DNA of 64,000 bases, taken from positions 1,612,001 through 1,676,000 of the forward strand of contig NZ_CP101456.1 in NCBI RefSeq assembly GCF_024362485.1. Reading direction: 5' to 3'. The notes beneath the pieces are model-generated. The model saw nothing but the letters and a program-made list of their open reading frames with translations. It was not told the DNA's origin and searched no databases. This document shows, piece by piece, positions 56,333-64,000 of this stretch. The DNA is from Natronobeatus ordinarius. Its GTDB lineage: Archaea; Halobacteriota; Halobacteria; Halobacteriales; Natrialbaceae. Within the stretch, counting starts at the first letter, position 1, and each line of letters starts with the position of its first letter. The position numbers and the translations under genes were made by a program.

Positions 56333-56851
56333 CTACTCGTCGTGGACCGTCACGGACTCGAGTACCACGTCCGCTTTGGGGCGGTCGTTGGGACCGGTCT
56401 CGACGGAGCCGATCTCACGGACGACGTCCATGCCGTCGATCACTTCGCCGAAGACGGAGTGGCGGCCGTCGAGGTGCGGGGTCGCGTCGAGGGTGATGAA
56501 AAACTGCGAGCCGTTCGTGTTCGGGCCGGAGTTCGCCATCGAGAGCACGCCCGGGCCGTCGTGTGTGAGTTCGTCGTGGAACTCGTCGTCGAACTGGTAG
56601 CCGGGACCGCCGCGGCCGGTGCCGGTCGGATCGCCACCCTGGATCATGAAGCCGTCGATGACGCGGTGAAAGAGGACGTCCTCGTAGAGCGGTCGGTCGG
56701 TGACGCGCTCGCCCGTCTGGGGGTCAGTCCACTCTCGCTCGCCCGTCGCGAGACCGACGAAGTTGCCGACCGTTCGCGGCGCGCGCTCTTCGAAGAGTTC
56801 TACCTCGATGTCGCCCTCACTCGTGTGCAGGGTTGCCGTTGGGTTTCCCAT
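56333..56851 (-). CDS. cytoplasmic cyclophilin-type peptidyl-prolyl isomerase
   Basis: A 172-residue cyclophilin starting [20 protein letters not shown], with [20 protein letters not shown] (catalytic Arg in this block) and [20 protein letters not shown]. It has no signal peptide. Over about 280 bases its DNA is close to 90% identical by eye to the lipoprotein cyclophilin gene 1.2 kb away, so the two are recent duplicates or have exchanged sequence. It assists proline isomerisation during folding. Confidence 0.93.
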   Translation of the reverse strand: MGNPTATLHTSEGDIEVELFEERAPRTVGNFVGLATGEREWTDPQTGERVTDRPLYEDVLFHRVIDGFMIQGGDPTGTGRGGPGYQFDDEFHDELTHDGPGVLSMANSGPNTNGSQFFITLDATPHLDGRHSVFGEVIDGMDVVREIGSVETGPNDRPKADVVLESVTVHDE

Positions 56852-56959
56852 ACCCCGAGCGAGGACGGGCCGGGTGAAAACGATGGTGGTCTTCGCCGTC
56901 TCCCGTGCGACGACCCACTGTCCCGCACGTACATGTCGCCGGCTGCCCAACGTCCACAC

Positions 56960-57925
56960 ATGAGCAACGGGACGCACACGGCGACGGCGGTGACGCTGGC
57001 GACGCTCCCCTCGGGCGTCGACCTCACGACCACGGTACACACCTACGAGGGCGCCACCGAGGGACCGACGTGTTACGTCCAGGGTGCTCAGCACGGCCGC
57101 GAGATCAACGGCACCGAAGCGTTGCGCCGGTTCCACGACCGACTTTCGCTCGAGGAGCTGTCGGGAACCGTGATCACCGTTCCCGTCGCGAACCCGCTGA
57201 CGTTCGACCGCGTCTCCTACACGACGCCCGAGATTCTCGACAGCGTCAACCCGAACATGAACCGGATCTGGCCGGGTGACGAGTCGGGCAGCCTCCACCA
57301 GCGGATGGCCGCCCGGCTCTGGCCGTACGTCTCCCGCGCCGACGCCGTCGTCGACCTCCACACCGGCAGCCCCGACATGCTCCCGCACGTCGTCTACACC
57401 GACGGCGACGCCGACTCCCGGGCGCTCGCGGAGGCGTTCGGAACCGACCTCCTGCTCGCCGAGGAGGGACTCGAGGACGCGTCCGACGAGTGGCATCGCC
57501 GCGGATTCGCCGGCAAACTCCGCGTCGCGGCCGCCGCGGAGGGGATCCCATCGATCACGCCGGAACTCGCCCACAACAAGCAGATCCTCGAGGACGTCGT
57601 CGAAGACGGCGTCGACGGCCTGTTCGCCGTCCTCCGCCACCTCGGGATGCTCGAGGGTGACGTCCCCGGGTGGGACGGCACGCTCGCAAAAAACCACCTC
57701 GGGCAGGTGAACGCGACCACGTCGGGGCTGTTCCGTGCGGCCCCGTCGCTCGAGCTCGGCCAGCACGTCGACGTGGGGACCGAACTCGGAACCGTCTACC
57801 ACCCGGCGTCCTTCGCCACTCTCCAGCACGCGAGCGCCGACCGCGAGGGGATCCTCTTTACACTCACTCGGGAGGCGACGGTCGTTGCGGGCGACAAGCT
57901 CGCAAGCGTCGCGCTCGAGCGGTGA
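56960..57925 (+). CDS. succinylglutamate desuccinylase/aspartoacylase family zinc hydrolase
   Basis: A 321-residue M14-like zinc hydrolase. Zinc ligands are His45 and Glu48 in [12 protein letters not shown], and His134 in [10 protein letters not shown]. Substrate-site residues include [14 protein letters not shown] 56960 ([17 protein letters not shown]) is preferred; ATG 56933 is nine codons upstream in frame. The family removes N-acyl groups from amino acids. A second member with a changed metal site is cut by the window end at 63442. Confidence 0.85.
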   Translation: MSNGTHTATAVTLATLPSGVDLTTTVHTYEGATEGPTCYVQGAQHGREINGTEALRRFHDRLSLEELSGTVITVPVANPLTFDRVSYTTPEILDSVNPNMNRIWPGDESGSLHQRMAARLWPYVSRADAVVDLHTGSPDMLPHVVYTDGDADSRALAEAFGTDLLLAEEGLEDASDEWHRRGFAGKLRVAAAAEGIPSITPELAHNKQILEDVVEDGVDGLFAVLRHLGMLEGDVPGWDGTLAKNHLGQVNATTSGLFRAAPSLELGQHVDVGTELGTVYHPASFATLQHASADREGILFTLTREATVVAGDKLASVALER

Positions 57926-57967
57926 GTCTCCATCGACGTTTTCACCCGCGACCGCCTACGGCCAGGC

Positions 57968-58798
57968 ATGGCAGACAGCGACGATCCGGAGCCCAGCGTG
58001 AACATCAGCGGGGGCACATCTGGCGGCGGCGTCGAGGCGGCCTTCGACCCCGCCACGGCCGACACCCGCGCCGAAGCGGTCGTCGACCGACTCGGAGAGC
58101 GCTACTGGCAGAAGACCTACGGCGGCCAGGACGCGTTCACCTGCCTCGTCCGGACGATCCTGAGCCAGAACACGAGCGACGTGGCGAGTCAGCCCGCTCA
58201 CGACGCGCTGATCGCGAAGTACGACGGTGACGACGTCGACCTCGCAGCCGCGCTCGCGGCCGCCGACCGCGACGAACTCGCAGAGACGATCAGCTCGGCG
58301 GGGCTGTACAACCAGAAGTCCAGGGTGATCCAGGAAACCGCCGAGTGGGTGCTCGAGGCGTACGACTCCGCGACCACCTTCGACGCGTTCGTCAAAGCGG
58401 GCGACCCCGAGACGGTGCGCGAGACGCTGCTCGGGATCACCGGTGTCGGCCCGAAGACGGCCGACTGCGTCCTCCTCTTCGCGGGCGGGCGGTCGGGAGT
58501 CTTTCCGGTGGACACCCACGTCCACCGGATCTACCGCCGGCTGGGGATCGCGCCGGCCGACGCGGACCACGAGACGGTACGGGAGGTGCTCGAGCGGGAG
58601 ATTCCCGCCGAGAAGTGTGGCTTCGGGCATACGGCTTCGATCCAGTTCGGCCGCGAGTGCTGTACGGCGCGGAAGCCGGCCTGTCTCGAAGATCCGGAGG
58701 CATGTCCGATGGCCGATCTCTGCGACCAGGTCGGCGTCTACCCCGAGACGGGTGAGGTCGTCGATCCGGCCGACGCGCCCGAGGCCGAGCACTCGTAG
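57968..58798 (+). CDS. nth: endonuclease III
   Basis: A 276-residue base-excision glycosylase/AP lyase. The helix-hairpin-helix contains LGITGVGPKTADCVLLF with catalytic Lys163; catalytic Asp182 lies in FPVDTHVHR. The [4Fe-4S] loop near the C terminus has CCTARKPACLEDPEACPMAD then LC, giving the C-x6-C-x2-C-x5-C type spacing in slightly lengthened form. A short Gly/Ser-rich N-terminal extension is haloarchaeal. It acts on oxidised pyrimidines. Confidence 0.93.
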   Translation: MADSDDPEPSVNISGGTSGGGVEAAFDPATADTRAEAVVDRLGERYWQKTYGGQDAFTCLVRTILSQNTSDVASQPAHDALIAKYDGDDVDLAAALAAADRDELAETISSAGLYNQKSRVIQETAEWVLEAYDSATTFDAFVKAGDPETVRETLLGITGVGPKTADCVLLFAGGRSGVFPVDTHVHRIYRRLGIAPADADHETVREVLEREIPAEKCGFGHTASIQFGRECCTARKPACLEDPEACPMADLCDQVGVYPETGEVVDPADAPEAEHS

Positions 58799-58830
58799 TT
58801 CAGCCCGTCTGTTCGTTACAACGATCCGTC

Positions 58831-60069
58831 TCAGGTCGGTCTGGGCGCGAACTCGAGCGCCTCGAAGGCGTCGACCAGCAGGTCACCGGCGCGTCTGGCG
58901 CCGATGACGTTGCGGGCGAACGGGCCGAGGACGCCCTGGGCCGCGATTCCCGAGACGGCGACTCGAGCGTTCGTCCCGTCGACGCGACGCCAGCGGAGGG
59001 TGTCGTCGTCGAGCACCGGCGCGCCCCGATAGCCCGCCGCCAGGTCGGTCCCATCGCGGAGCCGTCGATACAGCGGCGCGTCGTACGGCGAGTTGAACCC
59101 CGTCGCGAGCACGAGCTCGTCGACCCAGGTGGCGGTGCCGTCCCGGCAGGTGAGGACGACGGTGCCGCCCGCGGGCGTGACGGCCTCGATCTCGCTTCGC
59201 TCGAGGTCGACCCAGTCGCGGTCGATCGTCCGGCGGAGACGGGCGAACACTTCGGGAGACATCGAGCCGTCGCGGCGCGCCTCGGCGACGGTTTGCTCCC
59301 GGTCTCGAGACCCTGGCGGGAGCGCCTGGAGCTCGTCGACGGCACCCGAGAAGTGCATCCACTCGCGGCCCGCCTCGAGCGTCTCGACCCGGAACGGGCT
59401 CCGTGCGAACAGCGTCACGTCCCGACCGGGCTGGGCCAGGGTCGTCGCGAGCTGTGCCGCCGTGATGCCACCGCCGACGATGCCGATCCGTGCGGTCTCG
59501 CCCACCGTGTCGGGATCGAACCCGTCGTCCCAGACGTGCGTGACCGACGCGTCGGCCGGGAGATCGCGGGCCCATTCGGGGCGAGCGTAGGAGCTGCCGT
59601 GGCCGATCGCGAGCACGCACGCCCCCGTCGAGAGTCGGCCTGCCGTCGTCTCGACGTCGACGCCCCCGGCTCGCTCCTCGAGATCGGTCGCCCGTGCCTC
59701 GATGAGCGTCGACTCGAGACCGTAGCGGTCGACGACGGCGGCGGCGTGGTCGAAAAACAGCTCGACCGTCGGCCGTTCGGCGCCGACCTCGCTCGGGACG
59801 AGTTCGTCCTCGCGACCGCGCGAACGGGCGAAGTCTCTGAGCGAGAACGGGTCGACGTCGACGTGGTGGACGAACGGCGACCGCAGTTCCCGCATTCCAC
59901 ACTGCGCGCACTTCCGCCGGAACGCCGCCAGCAGGCCGTCCGGTTCGACGATTCGCAGGCGGTCGCGTTCGACGACGCCGGCCTCGAGGAGCCGCACCGC
60001 GAGGTGGACGCCGTGGACGCCGCCGCCGACGATCGCGACGCCCGGGTCAGCCGTCGACTCGGAAGCCAC
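58831..60069 (-). CDS. FAD/NAD(P)-binding oxidoreductase of unknown substrate
   Basis: A 412-residue protein with an N-terminal FAD motif VAIVGGGVHGVHLAVRLLE and a second nucleotide motif RIGIVGGGITAAQLATTL near 195-212. The CAQCGMRELRSPFVHHVDVD block resembles the lysine/ornithine N-monooxygenase-like (NAD_binding_9) group. ELVLATGFNSPYDAPL is an ATG-type motif. Substrate cannot be given. Its first 23 bases overlap the SUI1-like gene. Confidence 0.8.
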   Translation of the reverse strand: MASESTADPGVAIVGGGVHGVHLAVRLLEAGVVERDRLRIVEPDGLLAAFRRKCAQCGMRELRSPFVHHVDVDPFSLRDFARSRGREDELVPSEVGAERPTVELFFDHAAAVVDRYGLESTLIEARATDLEERAGGVDVETTAGRLSTGACVLAIGHGSSYARPEWARDLPADASVTHVWDDGFDPDTVGETARIGIVGGGITAAQLATTLAQPGRDVTLFARSPFRVETLEAGREWMHFSGAVDELQALPPGSRDREQTVAEARRDGSMSPEVFARLRRTIDRDWVDLERSEIEAVTPAGGTVVLTCRDGTATWVDELVLATGFNSPYDAPLYRRLRDGTDLAAGYRGAPVLDDDTLRWRRVDGTNARVAVSGIAAQGVLGPFARNVIGARRAGDLLVDAFEALEFAPRPT

Positions 60070-60343
60070 GGTCTCTGAGCAACTCGGGGACGCGGTCGGT
60101 GTGGTCGCCCTGCAGTTCGATTCGACCGTCGGTCGTGGTTCCGCCCGTCGCGAGCGATCGTTTGAGTTCTGAGGCGACCGACGTCACGTCGACGGCGTCG
60201 GCGTCGAACCCCTCGACGATCGTCATCGCCTTCCCGTAGCGGCGTTCCTCGACGCTGATCGTGAGAACCTGCGTCCCCGTCGCGAGATCGCCGTGGCCAT
60301 CGAGCTCGTCGAGCAGTTCTTCGAGTGAGTCGTCCGTAGTCAC
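60047..60343 (-). CDS. SUI1/eIF1-like translation factor
   Basis: A 98-residue SUI1-domain protein: TISVEERRYGKAMTIVEGFD, VASELKRSLATGGTTTDGRI and ELQGDHTDRVPELLRDRGF are the core motifs of archaeal/eukaryal eIF1, which helps select the start codon. GTG 60343 is preferred over ATG 60388 because a strong TATA-like gataatattatatc (60366-60379) lies about 27 bases before that GTG. The 3' end overlaps the FAD gene by 23 bases, so they are co-transcribed. Confidence 0.85.
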   Translation of the reverse strand: MTTDDSLEELLDELDGHGDLATGTQVLTISVEERRYGKAMTIVEGFDADAVDVTSVASELKRSLATGGTTTDGRIELQGDHTDRVPELLRDRGFRVDG

Positions 60344-60365
60344 GTGTTCCACATCAACAGTTACT

Positions 60366-60379
60366 GATATAATATTATC
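60366..60379 (-). promoter_or_regulatory. TATA-like element of the SUI1 gene
   Basis: Minus strand gataatattatatc centred about 29 bases before GTG 60343. It would lie inside the coding region if ATG 60388 were used. Confidence 0.5.
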
Positions 60380-60622
60380 GAAGGTCACATAGTTAATATC
60401 TTTTCGCTGTTGTTTCAGTCAGTCGATCGTCGATGGGGCCTTCGACGTTCGTACCCGTTCTCCGGCGGAGGCTGGTCGTCCCGGGAGCAGGTCGGGGCGC
60501 TTTCGGGCGCTCGTCACCAGACTGTTCGTCTCGTGAACCGGTTCGCACGGTGAGTGACCCGAACCAAAGGCTAAAGAGCGAAACTGACCAATAATTGTGC
60601 AATGACTATCGCTCGTCTGTTG

Positions 60623-60629
60623 CGGAGGG
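60623..60629 (+). promoter_or_regulatory. Shine-Dalgarno sequence of the HD gene
   Basis: GGAGGGA ends about eight bases before GTG 60637 and decides that start. Confidence 0.5.
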
Positions 60630-60636
60630 ATCTCTC

Positions 60637-61311
60637 GTGGGCGTCGAGATAAAAGAGAACAGGGTAAGTGACGCCGAGTTCGAGGAGATGAAAGGGTTCG
60701 TCTTCGACTACCTCGCGGCCAGCGTCGAGAACGAAGAGGAGGGCGGCCGCATGCGCTGGTACCCGTGGCACTCCGCGGAGTACCGGCACAACCACATCCT
60801 CAACGTGGTCGAACTCGCGACCGAGATCGCCGAGAACGAGGGCGCGGACGTCGACGTCACCCGCGTCGCCGCCCTCTTTCACGACGTGGCCAAACTCGAG
60901 GCCGACCAGGAACTCCACGCCGAAGCCGGTGCGCGCGTCGCTCGCGAGTACCTCTCCTCGCGCGGTGAGTACCCCGAATCGTTCGTCAGCCAGGTGTGTC
61001 GCGCGATCGAACGCCACTCCTATCAGGGCGACCTGCACGACGTCTCCCTCGAGACGCAGTGTCTCATCGAGGCCGACTTGCTCGACAAGGTGGGCGCCAA
61101 CGGCGCCACGCTGATGCTCTTGCGGATGGGCTACGAGGCACGCACCCACATGGAGGCCGACGAGATCGTCGAACGCGTCTTAGAGCGGGGGATCGACGCC
61201 GCAAACCGCGTCGAGAGCGACACCGCCGAGAGCATCGCCCACCAGCGACTCAAGCGCGTCCGCTGGTTCCGCGAGTGGCTGCAGGACGAGATCGCCGGGA
61301 TGGGTGACTGA
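60637..61311 (+). CDS. HD-domain phosphohydrolase
   Basis: A 224-residue HD protein. The metal-binding His/Asp pair appears in RVAALFHDVAKLEAD, with an earlier His in EYRHNHILNVVELATEI and a later one in AIERHSYQGD. GTG 60637 is preferred because GGAGGGA lies about eight bases upstream and a TATA-like caataattg precedes it by about 45 bases. The TTG-started extension (MCNDYRSS...) is poorly supported. HD enzymes cleave phosphate esters such as nucleotides; substrate unknown. Confidence 0.85.
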   Translation: MGVEIKENRVSDAEFEEMKGFVFDYLAASVENEEEGGRMRWYPWHSAEYRHNHILNVVELATEIAENEGADVDVTRVAALFHDVAKLEADQELHAEAGARVAREYLSSRGEYPESFVSQVCRAIERHSYQGDLHDVSLETQCLIEADLLDKVGANGATLMLLRMGYEARTHMEADEIVERVLERGIDAANRVESDTAESIAHQRLKRVRWFREWLQDEIAGMGD

Positions 61312-61344
61312 GGCCGTCGATCCGGCGACGCGCACCCGTCGCGA

Positions 61345-61746
61345 CTAGTCCTCGGTGAGTAGTGGATACGCAACTTCCCACAGGTGGTCGTCCGGATCCG
61401 CGAAGTAGCCGGAGTAGCCGCCCCAGAAGACCTCCTGTGCCGGTTTCACGAGTCGACCACCGGCGTCGACGGCCTGCTCGAGAATTGCGTCCACCTCGTC
61501 CCTCGAGGCCACGTTGTGCGCCAGCGTGACCCCCGAGAACCCGGTTCTGTCGTCCGGAACGGTGGCGTCTTCGGCGAGCAGTTCTCGCGGGTAGACTGAC
61601 AGCCAGGTTCCCTCGAGTGTGAAGAAGGCGATGTCGTCGTCCGGGTCGCGGTCGTCCATGGGAAACCCGAGTCCGTCCCGGTAGAAGCGAATCGAGTCGT
61701 CGACGTCCGAGACGCCGAGCGTGACGAGCGTGATACGTGGGTCCAT
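61345..61746 (-). CDS. VOC (glyoxalase/bleomycin resistance) family protein
   Basis: A 133-residue protein of the vicinal oxygen chelate superfamily: LVTLGVSDVDDSIRFYRDGL, WLSVYPRELLAEDA, TLAHNVASRDEVDAILEQAV and GYFADPDDHLWEVAYPL, where the Glu is a typical metal ligand. ATG 61746 is preferred over 61752 because of a TATA-like attatgatc about 27 bases upstream. Function unknown beyond the family. Confidence 0.88.
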   Translation of the reverse strand: MDPRITLVTLGVSDVDDSIRFYRDGLGFPMDDRDPDDDIAFFTLEGTWLSVYPRELLAEDATVPDDRTGFSGVTLAHNVASRDEVDAILEQAVDAGGRLVKPAQEVFWGGYSGYFADPDDHLWEVAYPLLTED

Positions 61747-61840
61747 AGGCAAAATTCTCCTTCCCGATCATAATGCTACCGACGCTGAACCGACCGCGAG
61801 AGAATCGGACGCACCGCGTTCGACGGGGGTCGCCCTCGAG

Positions 61841-63223
61841 TCAGCGGTACGCCTCGAACTCCCGCCCGAACAGCAGGAAGTAGGCGGTGCCGACGAGGCC
61901 GATGGCGGTCGCGATCGTAAAGGCGAGGGTGGGGCTGCCGGCGAGAACCACCTCGCCCGTCAGCGGATTCGAGAAGCCGCCCCAGATGAGCCCGCCGAGG
62001 GCGGCGCTCGGGATGACGAGCAGGTTGCGAACGAGGTAGTACGAGCCCGTCACGCGGCCGCCCGTTCCCAGCTCGGCGGGGCCGACGATCAGCGCCTTGT
62101 GTGCCGGCAGGCCGGCGAACCGGAGGCCGGAGAACGCGAAGAGCAGGGCGAGCACGAGCGCGCTCTCGGGGGCGGAGATGAGCACGATCGGGAACACGGC
62201 GTAGACCAGAAACCCGCCGGCGACGACGGGTTTCAGCCCGACTCGCTCGGCCAGTTTCGCCGACGGTACCAGGACGGCCAGCGCGATCAGCATCTCGAGG
62301 CCGAGCAGGAGGCCAAAGAAGGCCTGCGGCGAGAGCGAGCCGCCGACGACGGGAAGCGACGTGGGGAGTGTGAGCCCGACCGCGAGGAACTCCGTGACGA
62401 CGAGCACGAAGAAGATGTAGACCATGCCGTTGGCGAAGCGAACGAGGGTGTCGGCGACGAGCAGCGGACGGAGTTCGGGCGGGAGATTGCTGAGGTCCTC
62501 GACGAGCTGGGAGACGCCCTCGAACTCCTTGCCGAAGCTATCTTCGCTCGAGTCGTACAGCACGTGCTGGCCGACCGTGCCGACGATTCCGAAGACGACC
62601 GCCACCCCGAGGATCAGCTGGAACGCGAGGACGACGTCGGCTGCGGCTCCCGTGAACGGCGCGAAGAGCACGGCGGCGATCAGCGGGCCGACGAGGAAGG
62701 CCGTCCGCCGGAACAGCTCCGTGCTCGCAAAGCCCATCGCCAGCCGATTCGGCGGGACGGCCTGTTTGACGATGGCGTACGTCGCGCCGAGACCGAACGA
62801 CTTCCACGCCTGGGCGAAGCACAACCCGACGAAGACGGCGACGATCGAGAGTTCGATGGGGCCGATCGCGATTCCCGAGAGGAACGGTGCGGCGAGCCAG
62901 ATACAAAAGCCGATCGTCGCCAGCAGGCCGAACGCGGTGAGCGCGTAGCGCGAGCCGATCCGGTCGGAGATCGCCCCGCCGGGGTACGGATAGAGGGCGC
63001 TGATGACGTTGCCGAAGGTGCCGAAGAGGCCGATAACGAACGCCGTCGCCCCCAGCGCGGCCAGGTACTCGGCCATGTAGCGGTTGGTCATCTGGAAACC
63101 CAGGCTGAACGCGAACATCGCGAGCGAGAGGACGAGCACGTCGCGCTCGAGGGCGAAGAACTGCCGGTAGGCGTCGAACGGGTCGGGCTCCTGTTGGGCC
63201 GGCTGTCTCTCCTCGAGGCTCAT
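61841..63223 (-). CDS. major facilitator superfamily transporter
   Basis: A 460-residue membrane protein with about 12 hydrophobic helices. The MFS loop 2-3 signature is PYPGGAISDRIGSRYALTAF (G-x-x-x-D-R-x-G-R-R type), and a related motif is present in the second half (SAKLAERVGLKPVVAGGFL). A hydrophilic central loop includes EDLSNLPPELRP. Substrate is unknown. The next gene, aspartoacylase-like, is divergent 218 bases away. Confidence 0.88.
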   Translation of the reverse strand: MSLEERQPAQQEPDPFDAYRQFFALERDVLVLSLAMFAFSLGFQMTNRYMAEYLAALGATAFVIGLFGTFGNVISALYPYPGGAISDRIGSRYALTAFGLLATIGFCIWLAAPFLSGIAIGPIELSIVAVFVGLCFAQAWKSFGLGATYAIVKQAVPPNRLAMGFASTELFRRTAFLVGPLIAAVLFAPFTGAAADVVLAFQLILGVAVVFGIVGTVGQHVLYDSSEDSFGKEFEGVSQLVEDLSNLPPELRPLLVADTLVRFANGMVYIFFVLVVTEFLAVGLTLPTSLPVVGGSLSPQAFFGLLLGLEMLIALAVLVPSAKLAERVGLKPVVAGGFLVYAVFPIVLISAPESALVLALLFAFSGLRFAGLPAHKALIVGPAELGTGGRVTGSYYLVRNLLVIPSAALGGLIWGGFSNPLTGEVVLAGSPTLAFTIATAIGLVGTAYFLLFGREFEAYR

Positions 63224-63441
63224 AGGTGTGTCCTTCTACTCGAGGTTCTTTGGGGTTCGCCTTTCAGAACGTTCTGCCCATCGTCTCCCCTGACTCTCAG
63301 CCACCGGCTGTTCGTGTGCCTGTCACGGCTCGTTGACCGACTTCGGTCGTGGCCGTTCTCCCGGCCGGTCCGATCCCGTCGGCCGTTTCGTCAGCGAGAA
63401 GGACCGAACCAGTAAAGGCGAGTGCGTTCCTCGTCAGGCAC

Positions 63442-64000
63442 ATGACGACGACGCTCGGAACGGCGAGCGCGGCCCCCGGCGAGGCCGACACGGGACGTCT
63501 CGAGGTCGGCGAGACCAGAGATGGCAGCCCCGTTGGTCTCCCCGTCGCCGTGATAAACGGCGCGAGGCCGGGGAAGACCCTCTACGTGCAGGCGGCCAGC
63601 GACGGCGACGAACTCAACGGCGTCGGCGTCGTCAGTCGCGTCGTTCCGCAACTCGATCCCGCCGAGATTTCGGGAACGATCCTCGTCGTGGGGATCGTCA
63701 ACTACCACGCCTTCCAGGTGGCCGAACACCGCAACCCGATCGACGACACGAAGATGAATCGGACGTATCCCGGCAACGAGAACGGGACCTCGAGCGAGCG
63801 CATCGCCCACGCGACGTTCGAGGCGGCGACGCGGGCGGACCTGGTCCTCGACCTCCACCAGGGCTCGACGAGTCGGATGATCGACGAGGCCCGAGTTCGC
63901 TGCGGGAAACGCCACCGGTTGCACGAGGAGTGTCTCGAGCTCGCGAAGGTCTTTGGCTGTGGCTACGTCCTCGACCGAAAGGGTCCCGACGGCCAGCTCG
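63442..64000 (+). CDS. succinylglutamate desuccinylase/aspartoacylase family protein, cut by window end
   Basis: An open frame from ATG 63442 runs to the window end, giving at least 186 residues (MTTTLGTASAAPGEADTGRL...). The second zinc-site His is His139 in LVLDLHQGSTS, and KMNRTYPGN matches the family substrate site. In the first site the usual His-Gly-Asp-Glu is replaced by DGDE (Asp54, Glu57), so the metal coordination differs from that of the homolog at 56960. A TATA-like agtaaagg lies about 27 bases upstream. The C terminus lies outside the window. Confidence 0.8.
   Translation, partial: MTTTLGTASAAPGEADTGRLEVGETRDGSPVGLPVAVINGARPGKTLYVQAASDGDELNGVGVVSRVVPQLDPAEISGTILVVGIVNYHAFQVAEHRNPIDDTKMNRTYPGNENGTSSERIAHATFEAATRADLVLDLHQGSTSRMIDEARVRCGKRHRLHEECLELAKVFGCGYVLDRKGPDGQL

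Noticed and set aside
61721-63415. 564-codon plus-strand frame over the MFS gene
   Set aside because: Translation is Glu/Arg/Asp low-complexity with no hydrophobic core; antisense of a membrane protein.

Overview
The window is chromosomal DNA from a haloarchaeon, most likely of the Natrialbaceae type. The evidence is a very high GC content with abundant CTCGAG, strongly acidic proteins, twin-arginine lipoproteins, archaeal informational genes (Kae1-Bud32, S24e, S27ae, aCPSF1/FttA, SUI1, NucS), the haloarchaeal FolC-FolP fusion, and start codons that repeatedly sit about 27 bases downstream of a TATA-like box, as in leaderless archaeal transcripts. That spacing was used to choose many starts. 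Species assignment is not possible from the sequence alone.

Layout. 0.1-4.5 kb: hyuA-hyuB (5-oxoprolinase/hydantoinase type) converge on pcp (pyroglutamyl peptidase), a plausible pyroglutamate salvage set. 4.6-6.8 kb: an informational operon rps24e - rps27ae - kae1/bud32. 6.9-11 kb: a lipoprotein beta-propeller with a coupled membrane protein, the mismatch endonuclease NucS, a small lipoprotein and an unknown protein. 11.3-19.5 kb: aCPSF1/FttA, mutS, an Rsm22-like methyltransferase coupled to prephenate dehydrogenase, and a lipoprotein. 19.5-25.1 kb: a signalling operon of a six-PAS histidine kinase, a receiver-only response regulator and a REC-GAF-HTH_10 regulator, all overlapping. 25-34.9 kb: HdeD-like protein, a glutaredoxin-like/Cys-less peroxiredoxin-fold pair, a CNNM transporter, quinone oxidoreductase, Usp, 2-oxoacid:ferredoxin oxidoreductase korAB, a flavoprotein reductase and a lipase-like hydrolase. 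35-38.3 kb: carB, with an inverted repeat over its promoter and a long hairpin after it.

38.3-42.6 kb is the most disturbed part. A 223-bp MITE with about 19/22-bp terminal inverted repeats and an 11-bp target duplication has split a GNAT acetyltransferase from its C-terminal zinc ribbon. CBS, membrane and lipoprotein genes follow. 42.8-49.6 kb: folCP, a glycosyltransferase, a membrane-anchored protein with a hexapeptide-repeat tail, an S9 peptidase and a second GNAT. 49.6-53.4 kb: a TrkA-type RCK protein bracketed by two paralogous stand-alone RAM (Lrp ligand-binding) proteins, then small conserved haloarchaeal families and a kinase. 53.6-53.8 kb: tRNA-Leu(UAA) with an att-like copy of its 3' end. 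53.9-64 kb: an SDR, two closely related cyclophilins (one a Tat lipoprotein that seems to start at ATT), an aspartoacylase-like enzyme, endonuclease III, an FAD protein overlapping a SUI1 protein, an HD phosphohydrolase, a VOC protein, an MFS transporter and a second aspartoacylase-like gene cut by the window end.

No rRNA, CRISPR, plasmid replication gene or complete transposase was seen. The most unusual items are the MITE-split gene, the ATT-start lipoprotein cyclophilin, the RAM-RCK-RAM cluster, and the att-like tRNA remnants.
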